Of a DNA stretch of 64,000 bases, positions 8,557 through 17,781 are shown piece by piece (position 1 is the first letter of the stretch; every line of letters begins with the position of its first letter). The translations under genes were made by a program, and so were the position numbers. The notes beneath the pieces were generated by a model, which had not been told where the DNA came from, ran no database searches, and was given only the letters and a program-made list of their open reading frames with translations. This stretch comes from Methylococcaceae bacterium (GTDB lineage Bacteria > Pseudomonadota > Gammaproteobacteria > Methylococcales > Methylomonadaceae), in contig JABFSH010000031.1 of the NCBI GenBank assembly GCA_013140705.1, positions 1 through 64,000 of the forward strand. Direction: 5' to 3'.

Positions 8557-9446
8557 ATACCAAACCTTACTTGATAGTTACGGTTATGACAGCCGCAATC
8601 GTTTTACTAACAGGAACCGTGGATGATGCAGTCGCCCGTGGATTCGGAGGCGGTGGTGGTGGCGGTGGCGGTTTTTCCGGTGGCGGCGGCGGTTTTTCCC
8701 GCAGTGGCGCCGCTGCGAGCGGCAGTTTCTCGTCCGGCGCGGGACAATACGGCTCAAGGAGTGCCGGAGGGGCGGCTACCGCTTCGCAGTCGGCTAGCCG
8801 GTCGCAGGCCGCACAGACCGCTTCCACGAACCGGTCTCAGACTGCGCAGGCCACTTCTGCGAATCGATCCGAAGCGTATTCGACAGCATCGACGAATCGC
8901 GCGACAACCCAACAAGGTCGTCAGGCAACTTCGACTGAGAATCAGGCACAACGGCAGTCAACCTCGACCACAAACCAAGGGCAGCGGCAGCAAGCTGCTG
9001 GACAATACTCTCAAGGAGCATACCCTTCTGGCTACCGTCCACCGGCTGGAGCCTATCCACCCGGTTACCGCCCGCCTGCGGGCTACTACCCACCTGCCGG
9101 CTATCATCCACCCGCAGGCTACTACCCACCCCCCAATTATCACTATGATAATAACAACTGGGATGATGGCGAAGTTGCTGCCGTGGCCGTCGGTGCGGCG
9201 GTGGTGGGTTACGTGGCGGGTCAGTCTTCGTCGAACACGACAACGACAACTACAACGGCGGCCCCATCCACGACAGTCGTCTATGCGCCGCCTCCGTCCA
9301 CGGGCTCTGCGGGTCTGCCATGTAATCCCAGCACGGCCGTAGTCAAGGGTGTGACCTATTATCAGTGCGGTTCTTCCTGGTATACCCAGGCCTACGGTAA
9401 TTCAGGTGTTATTTATATGCCGGTAACACCACCCGCCGGATATTAG
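8553..9446 (+). CDS. Glycine-rich, proline-rich secreted protein
   Basis: A protein of 297 residues. A signal peptide (about 1-28) is followed by a Gly/Ser-rich stretch (about 30-75), a Ser/Thr/Gln/Asn-rich stretch (about 75-150), several YPPAGY-like repeats (about 152-195) and a glycine/alanine-rich hydrophobic segment. A Thr-run linker leads to a C-terminal domain with two cysteines (GLPC, YYQCGSSWY). The C-terminal YYQC...VYMPV pattern resembles small secreted domains such as DUF6515, but I am not certain. It overlaps the DUF2092 gene by 4 bases. The layout suggests an extended surface or matrix protein. Low complexity makes it open in other frames, which are shadows. Confidence 0.7.
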   Translation: MNTKPYLIVTVMTAAIVLLTGTVDDAVARGFGGGGGGGGGFSGGGGGFSRSGAAASGSFSSGAGQYGSRSAGGAATASQSASRSQAAQTASTNRSQTAQATSANRSEAYSTASTNRATTQQGRQATSTENQAQRQSTSTTNQGQRQQAAGQYSQGAYPSGYRPPAGAYPPGYRPPAGYYPPAGYHPPAGYYPPPNYHYDNNNWDDGEVAAVAVGAAVVGYVAGQSSSNTTTTTTTAAPSTTVVYAPPPSTGSAGLPCNPSTAVVKGVTYYQCGSSWYTQAYGNSGVIYMPVTPPAGY

Positions 9447-10246
9447 TCCAGACCCTGTGCCAGTTGTTGCAGTCTTGATTCCAACGGTTGCGAGGGAGAT
9501 CCTTCGTGGCCGGAGGTGTCGAGAATGTCATTGAGTCTTAATTTGCTGGAATTGGGTTTCGAGGTATGAAATCACTAAATTCATAGCTTCAGAGTCAATG
9601 GCTATAGAAGAGAATAAATCATGAATACCGATTTTCATCAGTCACACTGAGCAAGACTTAAGGGGACCTCTAAAAATTGCACTTCGACAGGCTCGGTGCG
9701 AACGATAATATTTTATAAATCATCGACTTATTCGTTCGTGCTGAGCCTGTCGAAGCATGAATAGATAATTTTTAGAGGCCCCCTTAAGAATATTCGTAAC
9801 CGTTATTCCACGAGGCGTTTTGCCTGATCATACTCATAGCCATGCAGAAACAAACGTCGGACCAATCACTTCAGGGATAAGAATTGAGTCATTACATTTC
9901 GTGGCTATCGGGTTGGCATTCCCGGTTGGCCATTCAACAGCTCGGAACACGCAGACCTAGCTGGCGAAGCCGGATCTTAACTCGTTGACCAGCTTCAACA
10001 GAGTGCTGATCGAAGCATATGCAAAGTTGGGTTTTCAGCCAGCACAATCATGTATTAAATTTTCAGGAGATTCATGCGTTGATACCTTTTAAGCTAAATG
10101 AAGACGGGAGCCTATTTTCGCGGGCAGTCAATCCGATAGTACATCTTTCCTGCCCTAAGAAACTCGGTGATTTGAGCGATAGCTTCCGGCAATTCTTTCC
10201 GACATCGACGAGTGGGGCTCAGTTCATCTTGGGTCGTCAGTGCTTA
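9447..10246. other. Intergenic region with one MITE
   Basis: It contains the 130-base element at 9658-9787 and no recognisable gene. The frame of the following channel gene is open back to 10019, but this part has no homology-like features or signal sequence and is taken as untranslated. Confidence 0.55.
9658..9787. repeat. MITE-like element, TTAAGGGG family, copy A2
   Basis: Terminal inverted repeats of 21 bases with one mismatch (left begins TTAAGGGGACCTC, right ends CCCCCTTAA). Inside, further complementary arms carry CTTCGACAGGCTC and GAGCCTGTCGAAG, so the whole element can fold into one long stem. It is a non-autonomous relative of 3454-3582. Confidence 0.8.
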
Positions 10247-12658
10247 ATGAAATCTCACGCTTCGAGCTGTCAAATTAAAAAGGTTTGGTTGTTGTTTGTC
10301 CCGCTTTTCCTGTTTTTGATTTTTATTGCTTTTGATGTTTCGGCGCAGCCAAGCCCCCTTTTAACTAATATCCAGCCTAAACAGGATGAGGCGGCAAAAA
10401 ATGCTATACCAAAACTGGATATACCGGTTGGGGAGCAATTAGTTGCCGTAAAGGCCCGGTTGGCTGACGCTCGGCAAAAACTGTCTGTCATTGGCGGTGT
10501 AATCCAGCAACATGTCGGCGCAACCTCGGAAGAGGCCGATGAGTACAAAAGTCTATGGGAGCGGCTAATTCAGTCGTACGAATTGCAAAACAGGGCGCTG
10601 GAGCAAATGCAGGTCATTGGAGCAGCAACGGATGATCTTCGGCAACAAATGGCCTCGTGGTCGGGTTTTGGTGAGGCACCGCCTTATCCCCTTGAATTGG
10701 GGGACGACTTATGGCGAGAAATTAGAAACAAGGAGCAAGATAACAGGGCTCTCCACATGGCCCTCTTGATTTTCGAAAATGATCTGGCGGATTCTAAAGA
10801 ACGCTTAAAGCCTGCGACTTTGGCCATGCAGCAAAGCGCCGAACAGCTCAATCAGATTCAGCCCGATGAGAATGCCGCACGCCCACGCTGGCTACTGGAA
10901 CTCAATCAACTCAGACTGAGAGTGGCCGAAGTTGAAGTCGCCACGCACGAAATGGAACGCCGGATGATGAGTTCGCGCATTGCTGAAAAAGAATTGGAGA
11001 ATGACTTTCTCGCCAGAAAGCTGGATGAGGCTGATGCTCATATTCATTTCTCCCAGCAGGAGTTGAGTGAAAAAATTATTAAATTGGATCAGGAACGATT
11101 GGTTATACAGAAGGAAATCATGCAGGCCAAACAAGATGACGAACCTGTTTACCTTGAGCATACCAGAGCTCAGGAACGACTTGATCGTCTAAAAGCGGGA
11201 TCAAAAGATACCACAAGCATGGGATCCGGGAGCGAAATCATTCGTCTGGAGCAGTTGGTAAATCTTCTGAACGTACGAACCGAAGCCTCTACGATGCGTA
11301 GGCGTGCATTGTTGGAGATGGAGCGGACTTTCGACAGGATACAGGCTATATGGAAAGAGCGTTTTGTTTTGATGAACAAACCTAATGCCGTCACGCTCAA
11401 AGGCAGTCTAAACAGCCTGCAAACAGAACAGGATCGCTATAAACAGCAACGCGATATTCTCTTATCAATACAAGCTGCCATTCAAACAAAGCTGGTCTAC
11501 GAGCAGTCGCGGTCCAAGGACCCGTCTTTATCTGCAGCGGATCGCGAGCAAAGCAGAAAACTCGCTGAAGCTTATCGGCAACAGATTGACACATGGATAC
11601 CTTTACAGACCAGGCTCGCAAGTTTCGGCGACTTGCTGGAGCGGACGTTGCAGGAAGCCGAACGCCGCAAAGCTAGTCTGTCGTTGACGGAACGCACGAG
11701 AAACCTGTTTGCAATAGTGGCTGACGCAGCCACCCAGCTTACTGATTTTGAAATCTATTCCGTAACCGATACGATAACCGTTGAAGGCGAAGAGATTTCT
11801 GGCACGCACCGTGTAACGCTAGGTCAGATTCTGTTATTTCTACTCATCATTACCGCCGGTTTTTGGATATCCACCCACGCTGTAAGACTCAGCCAGCGAA
11901 CGGTAAGGTATCTCTTCAAGCTGAGCACAGACAGCACGGCTTTGTTCGCCCGACTGGCTCATATGATTCTGGCTCTGGCCGTAGTGGTAGCTGCGTTGAC
12001 CACGATGAAGATCCCCGTCACCGTTTTCGCCTTCCTCGGAGGTGCTATGGCGTTGGCGATCGGCTTTGGTGCCCAGAACTTACTGAATAATTTTGTCAGC
12101 GGTTTGATATTGCTCATCGAACGTCCGGTCAAAACCGGCGATATCGTTGATGTGGAAGGAGTTACCGGGCGGATTACTCAGGTTGGCGCGCGCTGTTGCC
12201 AGATCAGGCGTATGGATGGTGTGGAAATGTTGGTGCCGAACAGCGCAATGATCGAAAAAACCGTCACCAATTGGACCTTGTCGGATCAAAAGCGACGTGC
12301 GTCGGTGACGATTGGTATAACCTATGATTCGCCGGTGGAACAAACACAAACATTGATTGAAGCAGTGACTCGAGCGCATCCTGATGTATTGACCAATCCT
12401 GGTCCTCTGGTTTTGTTCGAGGATTTCGGTGCTAGCGCTTTGATGTTCACTGTCTATTATTGGCTGGATCTGGCGCATGTGGCGGACAGGATGCTTGTGG
12501 CCAGCGAAATCCGGGTCAGTCTCAACCAGCGCTTGCCCGAAGCAGGCATAGTTATCGCCCATCCACAACGCGATGTGTATCTGCATAATACTCAGCCTTT
12601 TGAAGTGGTCATCGCGAATCCGGTGACGAGTGAGCCAGACGTTGGTAGCAGTGTCTAG
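10247..12658 (+). CDS. Large MscS-family mechanosensitive channel (MscK/MscM-like)
   Basis: A protein of 803 residues from ATG 10247. This start is chosen because a signal peptide follows at once (VWLLFVPLFLFLIFIAF...SAQP); the frame is open upstream to 10019. A long periplasmic coiled-coil region (about 60-480) precedes transmembrane helices near 515-640. The MscS pore helix carries an alternating Gly/Ala pattern (GGAMALAIGFGAQNLLNNFVSG). A beta domain with ERPVKTGDIV and MLVPNS follows, then a cytoplasmic C-terminal domain. This is the layout of MscK/KefA- and MscM-type channels, which release solutes on hypo-osmotic shock. No strong ribosome binding site is visible. It stands alone between repeat-rich spacers. 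Confidence 0.85.
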   Translation: MKSHASSCQIKKVWLLFVPLFLFLIFIAFDVSAQPSPLLTNIQPKQDEAAKNAIPKLDIPVGEQLVAVKARLADARQKLSVIGGVIQQHVGATSEEADEYKSLWERLIQSYELQNRALEQMQVIGAATDDLRQQMASWSGFGEAPPYPLELGDDLWREIRNKEQDNRALHMALLIFENDLADSKERLKPATLAMQQSAEQLNQIQPDENAARPRWLLELNQLRLRVAEVEVATHEMERRMMSSRIAEKELENDFLARKLDEADAHIHFSQQELSEKIIKLDQERLVIQKEIMQAKQDDEPVYLEHTRAQERLDRLKAGSKDTTSMGSGSEIIRLEQLVNLLNVRTEASTMRRRALLEMERTFDRIQAIWKERFVLMNKPNAVTLKGSLNSLQTEQDRYKQQRDILLSIQAAIQTKLVYEQSRSKDPSLSAADREQSRKLAEAYRQQIDTWIPLQTRLASFGDLLERTLQEAERRKASLSLTERTRNLFAIVADAATQLTDFEIYSVTDTITVEGEEISGTHRVTLGQILLFLLIITAGFWISTHAVRLSQRTVRYLFKLSTDSTALFARLAHMILALAVVVAALTTMKIPVTVFAFLGGAMALAIGFGAQNLLNNFVSGLILLIERPVKTGDIVDVEGVTGRITQVGARCCQIRRMDGVEMLVPNSAMIEKTVTNWTLSDQKRRASVTIGITYDSPVEQTQTLIEAVTRAHPDVLTNPGPLVLFEDFGASALMFTVYYWLDLAHVADRMLVASEIRVSLNQRLPEAGIVIAHPQRDVYLHNTQPFEVVIANPVTSEPDVGSSV

Positions 12659-13402
12659 GCTCCGATTCATAAAACCATGTCCAAAATGCTTTTTGGTGAG
12701 CTAGATTATTTTTGATGGGCTACTTTGCACCCTGTGCATCAAAATAAGACAGGGGGTTGGCCTTGGCTTAAAGCCAATAGGAACCTTATTGGCGCGGATA
12801 TGGAATGCTTACATTTCCGTTTTGGCGTAACAAATCCTCTTCTGACAAATAATGCATTATGAAACACCTTGCTGTTTGATAAAATGAATCAAGGAAAAGG
12901 CTTGTTTTCAGGCCCCCAAACCATCAATTGCCGACGGATTTTGGAATCCCCAGCCGTTAAAGCGAGTTGATTTAGTGAAAGGAGCCTAACAAACAGCTAG
13001 CCCGCACACAATAAGGCAATAGATTATCGAGAATACGATCGGTCGGTTAAAGAAACTCATAAACGTGATTGAACATCGATGTGGCGTACATAAAGAACGT
13101 TATCAATTTAGGATGTGACCCATAATAACTTCCCTGAAGATTTTTAAAAGTCATACAGGAAAACGTAGGAGCGGCGCCTCGCCGCGGAGTACCCAGAATG
13201 CCCTGTTCGCGGCGAGGGCAGCCGCTCCTACGAAGATTTCAGGAGACTGCGGCTTCGGAAAGTTATTTTTTACCATATCCTTAAGTTCAGATAATGCAAA
13301 AGGAGAGAAGTAGTGAACAACAGAAAAAAACTGGTTCGATAATTCTGCAGAAGGTAACTTACCTTAATGGTTTGGATATGGTCATGGGGGGAGGTGGTGG
13401 CT
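12659..13402. other. Intergenic region with nested palindromic repeats
   Basis: It holds a GCCAATAGG/CTTATTGGC hairpin near 12774-12794 and the composite repeat 13108-13284. A strong G-rich ribosome binding site lies just before 13403. No gene was recognised. Confidence 0.55.
13108..13284. repeat. AATAACTT-end repeat (copy B3) with a REP palindrome nested inside
   Basis: The ends are TTAGGAT...AATAACTTCCC and, on the other strand, TTAAGGATATGG...AATAACTT, like the ends of the repeats at 14636-14979 and 52827-52956. Inside lies a large palindrome: CGTAGGAGCGGC (13164-13175) pairs with 13221-13232, and CCTCGCCGCG (13177-13186) pairs with 13208-13217. The inner palindrome has a REP-like sequence unrelated to the ends, so one element probably entered another. 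Confidence 0.7.
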
Positions 13403-14509
13403 ATGAGTGCACCGAATATTCCATTGGCATCAGGTGGTGGCAAACAGGCGGTTTATGAGATGATGTGCCGTGATCAGGCTAAATGTATTGCTTTTGCGCA
13501 GGCCGGGCGTGCTTTGGAAGGTAGGCAATTACGTGACATGTTGATAATGTGTGGAGCATGGCCTGAGCGCGTGTTGTACCTTGTTGTCGACACCTTCGTA
13601 TCTCGTTTCGCCAAGCTGATCGTGTTGGCGATCCTTGGGCTGGCGAGTTCGTGGGTGCGCGCGACGGATATTGAACCCAGATCCTATTCCAACATACCCA
13701 TTGGACTCAATTTTCTAATCGCCGGATACGTTTACACCAAAGGTAATGTGACGTTCGCCCCGTCTGTGCCCATCACCAACGGTAAAATGGAAATTCAAAG
13801 CACCGTCCTTGCCTATGTTCGTTCACTGGATATTTGGGGAAAGTCAGGTAAGGTTGACATAATCATTCCCCAGGCCTGGATTTCTGGTCAGGCGGAAGTG
13901 GCGGGCGAGCAGCGAAGCCGGGAAATCTCTGGTTTTGCTGATCCGATAGTGCGTTTTTATGTGAATCTTTACGGCGCCCCCGCCTTGTCGATGAAAGAGT
14001 TTGCCAAGTACAAGCAGGACACTATCATAGGTGCCAGCCTTGCAGTTTCGGCGCCGGGCGGGCAATACGATCCGCAGAAACTCATCAACGTCGGCACTAA
14101 CCGCTGGTCCATCAAGCCCGAAATTGGTATTTCCAAGGCGTGGGGACCATTGATCACCGAGGTTGCTGCCAGTGTGTTCGTCTTTACTGATAACGACCAA
14201 CCTTTCCAGGGAAAAACGTTAGAGCAGGATCCGATCTACTCTCTGCAAGGGCACCTGATTTATAGTTTCGGAAAGGGCATTTGGGGCGCTCTCGACGCAA
14301 ATTATTTCACCGGTGGTCGTACCACCAAGGACGACAGGATGGCTGATGATCTTCAGCAGACTTGGCGCGTTGGCGCCACGCTTACGTTTCCGGTCAGCCG
14401 ACAGCACTCCATCAAGCTTTATGGCAATACCACCGTTTTCTCACAACTCGGGAAAAACTTTGACACGATTGGAATTGCCTGGCAGTACCGCTGGGGTGAA
14501 GGTTTATAG
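13403..14509 (+). CDS. PF13557-type outer-membrane transporter-like barrel with unusual N-terminal leader
   Basis: A protein of 368 residues from ATG 13403. From about residue 80 it matches the family annotated as a putative MetA-pathway phenol-degradation (SphA-like) outer-membrane transporter: YVYTKGNVTFAPS, VDIIIPQAW, DPIVRFYVNLYGAP, then a barrel ending WQYRWGEGL. A classic signal peptide (KLIVLAILGLASSWVRA) occurs only about 70 residues after the start. ATG 13403 has an excellent Shine-Dalgarno (GGGGAGG) seven bases upstream. Internal ATGs at 13538 and 13547 would give a more ordinary signal peptide but lack a good site. The leader (about 60 residues, two cysteines) is not recognised. 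The substrate is unknown. Confidence 0.7.
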   Translation: MSAPNIPLASGGGKQAVYEMMCRDQAKCIAFAQAGRALEGRQLRDMLIMCGAWPERVLYLVVDTFVSRFAKLIVLAILGLASSWVRATDIEPRSYSNIPIGLNFLIAGYVYTKGNVTFAPSVPITNGKMEIQSTVLAYVRSLDIWGKSGKVDIIIPQAWISGQAEVAGEQRSREISGFADPIVRFYVNLYGAPALSMKEFAKYKQDTIIGASLAVSAPGGQYDPQKLINVGTNRWSIKPEIGISKAWGPLITEVAASVFVFTDNDQPFQGKTLEQDPIYSLQGHLIYSFGKGIWGALDANYFTGGRTTKDDRMADDLQQTWRVGATLTFPVSRQHSIKLYGNTTVFSQLGKNFDTIGIAWQYRWGEGL

Positions 14510-14635
14510 GGATTGAACACGGCAGGGAGGCAAGTAATGGCATCAAATATAAAAGATCTTCGGCTAGCTCAAATGTCGTTATACCTGCAGCTGTGTATTT
14601 CGCCAATCCCTGTTGTCATGACGAGCCTACGTAAC

Positions 14636-14979
14636 TTAGGATTTCGTTAAAAATAACTTCCCGAAATCGCAAAATCGCCCGGCAATCCGTTCGTGCTGAG
14701 TAAAATAAGCCCCCCTTCGGAGACATGGTGTAACCATGAAACAGTCGCTGTTCGACGTACTTTTTTGTGTTTTCATATCTTTGCAAGTCATTGATTTTAC
14801 AAATACAAAAAAGCTGTTTCTTGAGAGCTTGTCGAAGCATGAATGGCTTGCCGCTTTGGAGTGGAATTTTTCCATTCATCCTTCGACAAGGCTCTCCTGA
14901 GCGCAGTCGAAGGGCTCAGGACGAACGGAAAAATTTTCTCGGCACCCAATCGGTAAGTTATTTTTTGCCATATCCTTAA
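14636..14979. repeat. AATAACTT-end repeat, copy B1
   Basis: The left end reads TTAGGATTTCGTTAAAAATA... and the right end, on the complementary strand, TTAAGGATATGGCAAAAAAT... Both continue AACTT(C/A)CCGA. Inside are CTTCGACAAG-type palindromic pieces. The termini match the 130-base element at 52827-52956, so this is a longer or compound member of the same family. Confidence 0.65.
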
Positions 14980-15052
14980 TGGCAACGAGCTACATGCTCA
15001 TTCTTGCGAGTTTACATCAATAATGGCGTTTCGGCGACTTTGATATTGGTCT

Positions 15053-15091
15053 AAAGTCCAATAGTGAATACTCTTAATATATTGGTATCAT
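15053..15091 (+). promoter_or_regulatory. Conserved AAAGTCCAATAG promoter motif, copy D
   Basis: AAAGTCCAATAG at 15053-15064, then 21 bases, then TATCAT at 15086-15091 (or GTATCA at exactly 20). The predicted transcript start is about 54 bases before the sulfatase ATG at 15152. See 3395, 46785 and 50998 for the other copies. Confidence 0.6.
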
Positions 15092-15151
15092 TGAGCCAAT
15101 TTACCCTAAAGTAAAAAACCGTCTTACAACCAACCCTGAAAGGAGATTTAT

Positions 15152-16708
15152 ATGCTTCCAATCCACCGGCTTTACCGTCCGGCGGCGCTTGCGCTTTTCG
15201 CGCTGTCAGCCTGCCTCCCGTTTCTATCCGCGCAAGCAGCAGACAAGAAACCCAACATCCTGATTATTTGGGGGGATGACATCGGCCAGTTCAATGTCAG
15301 TGCCTACAACCGGGGTATGATGGGTTACAAGACACCCAATATAGACAGTATTGCCAACCAGGGCGCCCTGTTCACCGACTGGTATGGCCAGCAAAGCTGC
15401 ACCGCCGGTCGCGCGGCGTTTATCACCGGTCAGTCGCCCATCCGTACCGGTCTAACCAAAGTCGGTCTGCCGGGTGCGAAAGAGGGTATGAAGAAAGAAG
15501 ATCCAACGATCGCCGAATTACTCAAGGCACAAGGTTATATGACCGGCCAGTTTGGCAAGAATCACCTCGGAGATCGTGACGATATGCTGCCGAGCAACCA
15601 TGGTTTCGACGAGTTCTTCGGCAACCTCTACCACTTGAACGCCGAGGAGGAGCCCGAAAATCCAGACTATCCGAAGGATCCTGCCTTCAAGAAGAAATTT
15701 GGCCCGCGTGGCGTCATCCACAGCTTCGCCGATGGCAAGATTGAAGATACCGGTCCGTTGAACAAAAAGCGTATGGAAACGATTGACGAAGAAGTCACTG
15801 TCAAGGCGCTCGATTTCATGGAGCGCGCAAAGAAAGCAGACAAACCGTTCTTCCTATGGTGGAACTCCACCCGCATGCACGTTTTTACGCACCTGAAGAA
15901 AGAGTCCGAGGGCAAGACCGGTCTGGGCATCTATGCTGACGGTATGGTCGAGCATGACGGTCATGTCGGTCAGGTGTTAAATAAACTTAAAGAATTGGGT
16001 CTGGAAGATAACACCATTGTGATGTATTCAACTGATAATGGCTCGGAATCCTTTTCCTGGCCGGATGGTGGCACGACCATGTTCCGCGGCGAAAAGAATA
16101 CTCAGTGGGAAGGCGGCTATCGGGTTCCGACCGTCATTCGCTGGCCCGGCGTCATCAAGCCTGGCACGATTATCAATGACATTGGTGCCCATGAAGACAT
16201 GTTGCCGACATTGCTGGCCGCCGTAGGCGACACCAGCGTCAAAGACGAATTGCTGAAGGGTAAGAAAGTCGGCAACGCCAAATTCAAAGTCCATCTTGAT
16301 GGCTATAACCTGCTGCCTGCACTCAAGGGCGAAGGCGAATGGCCCCGTAAGGAATTCATCTACTGGACCGATGACGGCAGTGTTGCGGCATTGCGTTATA
16401 GCAACTTTAAAGTCACCTTCATGCGCCAGGACCACGAAGGTCGTCACGTCTGGCAGGAACCGTTCGTTAAATTACGCGCACCAATGCTGACCAACCTGCG
16501 TATGGATCCTTTCGAACTCGCTGATGAAATTGGTATGGGCTATGACCGTTGGTTTGTCGATCACATGTTCATTTTTGCTCCGGCGGCTGGCTATGTCGGG
16601 CAGTGGCTGCAAAGCTTCCGTGAATTCCCCCCACGTCAGAAGCCAGGTAGCTTCAACCTCGATCATGTCATGGAAGCAGTGACCAGCGGCAGTGCCGGCA
16701 AGCAGTAA
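15152..16708 (+). CDS. Secreted arylsulfatase with C-x-A-x-R signature
   Basis: A protein of 518 residues. The signal peptide (about 1-30) ends AQA-ADKK. The sulfatase fold starts at KPNILIIWGDD (DD at 42-43). The formylglycine motif is C83-T-A-G-R87, the less common C-x-A-x-R form that is also accepted by formylglycine-generating systems. GKNHLGD, DNGSESFSWPDGG and RWPGVIKPG follow. The family contains arylsulfatases and related esterases, and the core needs Ca2+. It is only distantly related to the 790-residue pair. A GAAAGGAG-like site precedes the ATG and promoter motif D lies about 60 bases upstream. A terminator follows before the moxR gene. It is the likely client of that downstream module, by inference from context. 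Confidence 0.9.
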   Translation: MLPIHRLYRPAALALFALSACLPFLSAQAADKKPNILIIWGDDIGQFNVSAYNRGMMGYKTPNIDSIANQGALFTDWYGQQSCTAGRAAFITGQSPIRTGLTKVGLPGAKEGMKKEDPTIAELLKAQGYMTGQFGKNHLGDRDDMLPSNHGFDEFFGNLYHLNAEEEPENPDYPKDPAFKKKFGPRGVIHSFADGKIEDTGPLNKKRMETIDEEVTVKALDFMERAKKADKPFFLWWNSTRMHVFTHLKKESEGKTGLGIYADGMVEHDGHVGQVLNKLKELGLEDNTIVMYSTDNGSESFSWPDGGTTMFRGEKNTQWEGGYRVPTVIRWPGVIKPGTIINDIGAHEDMLPTLLAAVGDTSVKDELLKGKKVGNAKFKVHLDGYNLLPALKGEGEWPRKEFIYWTDDGSVAALRYSNFKVTFMRQDHEGRHVWQEPFVKLRAPMLTNLRMDPFELADEIGMGYDRWFVDHMFIFAPAAGYVGQWLQSFREFPPRQKPGSFNLDHVMEAVTSGSAGKQ

Positions 16709-16741
16709 TATGTCGCGCTGACGGTACGCATCTAGCGCATG

Positions 16742-16770
16742 AACCGCACTCAGCTTTGAGTGCGGTTTTT
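16742..16770 (+). terminator. Intrinsic terminator between sulfatase and moxR
   Basis: Perfect 11-base arms AACCGCACTCA and TGAGTGCGGTT with a GCTT loop, followed by a T-run. It should end most sulfatase transcripts. The MoxR operon starting at 16811 would then depend on read-through or its own promoter. Confidence 0.85.
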
Positions 16771-16810
16771 CTGTAACCAAACACAGAGTTCTTTTCATCA
16801 AGGACACCGA

Positions 16811-17770
16811 ATGAATACTCGTGAAGCCTTTCAACAAATAGCCGCTGCGATGAACGCTGCGGTCATCGGCCAGGAAACCGTGGTCGAGCGCTTACTTATC
16901 GCCTTTCTCGCCGATGGTCATGTCCTGATGGAAGGGCTTCCCGGCGTTGCTAAAACCCGCTCCATTAAAACGCTCAGCAAACTAGTCGAGAGCCAGTTTA
17001 GCCGAGTACAGTTTACCCCGGATCTGCTACCTTCTGATGTCACCGGTTCCGAGATTTACCGCGAACAAAACGGTAGCTTCGATTTTCAACCCGGTCCCAT
17101 CTTCGGCAACCTCGTGCTGGCTGACGAGATCAACCGAGCCCCGGCAAAAGTGCAGGCCGCCTTGCTTGAAGCAATGGAAGAGCGACAAGTCACCGTCGCC
17201 GGTACCACGCACAAATTACCCGAGCTGTTTCTGGTTCTCGCAACCCAAAATCCCATCGAACAGGAAGGCACCTATCCGTTGCCGGAGGCACAGATGGACC
17301 GCTTTCTGCTCTACGTTAATGTGCCCTATCCGCCGCCGGAAAACGAGGCTGCGATCATGCGGCTGGTGCGTGGGGAGAAAGCAGGTAACGCCAGCCTGGC
17401 GTCACCGATTATTCCACAGGCGCTGATATTTGCTGCTCGCCAGGAGGTGAATGCAATTCACGTTGCCGAAGCCGCGGAACGCTACATTGTTGATCTCATC
17501 GTCGGGACCCGCGAACCTCAGCGCCATGGCGGTGACCTGGCACGCTGGATTCGTCTTGGCGCCAGTCCGCGTGGCACCTTGGCACTTGATGCCGCCGCTC
17601 GCGCTCATGCCTGGCTACAGGGACAGGATTTCGTTGCACCGGAAAACATCCGCGCTATCGCTCCGGCCTGCCTGGCTCATCGTGTACATCTGACTTATGA
17701 AGCCGAAGCTGCCGGCAAGACCCGAACGGATGTCATCGAGGCTCTACTGCAAGCCGTAGTGTCTATCTAA
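16811..17770 (+). CDS. moxR: MoxR-family AAA+ ATPase
   Basis: A protein of 319 residues with Walker A at 42-50 (GLPGVAKTR, K48) and Walker B at 101-106 (LVLADE). Sensor 1 lies in LATQNPIEQEGTYPLPEAQ(M)DRF and sensor 2 in the C-terminal helical lid (GASPRGTLAL). MoxR proteins are chaperone-like ATPases that act with VWA-domain partners to mature or activate other proteins. MxaR, for instance, is needed for active methanol dehydrogenase. The ATG at 16811 has AAGGA upstream; an ATG-less extension to 16760 lies in the terminator. It is the first gene of a run with DUF58, DUF4381, VWA, TPR and BatD-like genes, the usual MoxR partners. Confidence 0.93.
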   Translation: MNTREAFQQIAAAMNAAVIGQETVVERLLIAFLADGHVLMEGLPGVAKTRSIKTLSKLVESQFSRVQFTPDLLPSDVTGSEIYREQNGSFDFQPGPIFGNLVLADEINRAPAKVQAALLEAMEERQVTVAGTTHKLPELFLVLATQNPIEQEGTYPLPEAQMDRFLLYVNVPYPPPENEAAIMRLVRGEKAGNASLASPIIPQALIFAARQEVNAIHVAEAAERYIVDLIVGTREPQRHGGDLARWIRLGASPRGTLALDAAARAHAWLQGQDFVAPENIRAIAPACLAHRVHLTYEAEAAGKTRTDVIEALLQAVVSI

Positions 17771-17781
17771 CTATTTCGAGC

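Larger units (their letters stand above)
14510..15151. other. Intergenic region with a 344-base repeat and a promoter motif
   Basis: It holds the B1 repeat (14636-14979) and promoter motif D (15053-15091). A partial second CCCTAAAGT at 15104-15112 and a GAAAGGAG site just before the sulfatase at 15152 follow. No gene was recognised; short frames lie inside the repeat. Confidence 0.6.

Noticed and set aside
9001-9140. Regular short repeats that might suggest a CRISPR or minisatellite
   Set aside because: They are in-frame YPPAGY-like codon repeats in a secreted protein without unique spacers.
8567-9342. Long overlapping frames on both strands within the glycine/proline-rich gene
   Set aside because: They arise from the low-complexity, GC-rich repeats of 8553-9446. 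The translated sequences are Arg/Pro-rich and have no signal, whereas the called frame has a signal peptide and coupled start.
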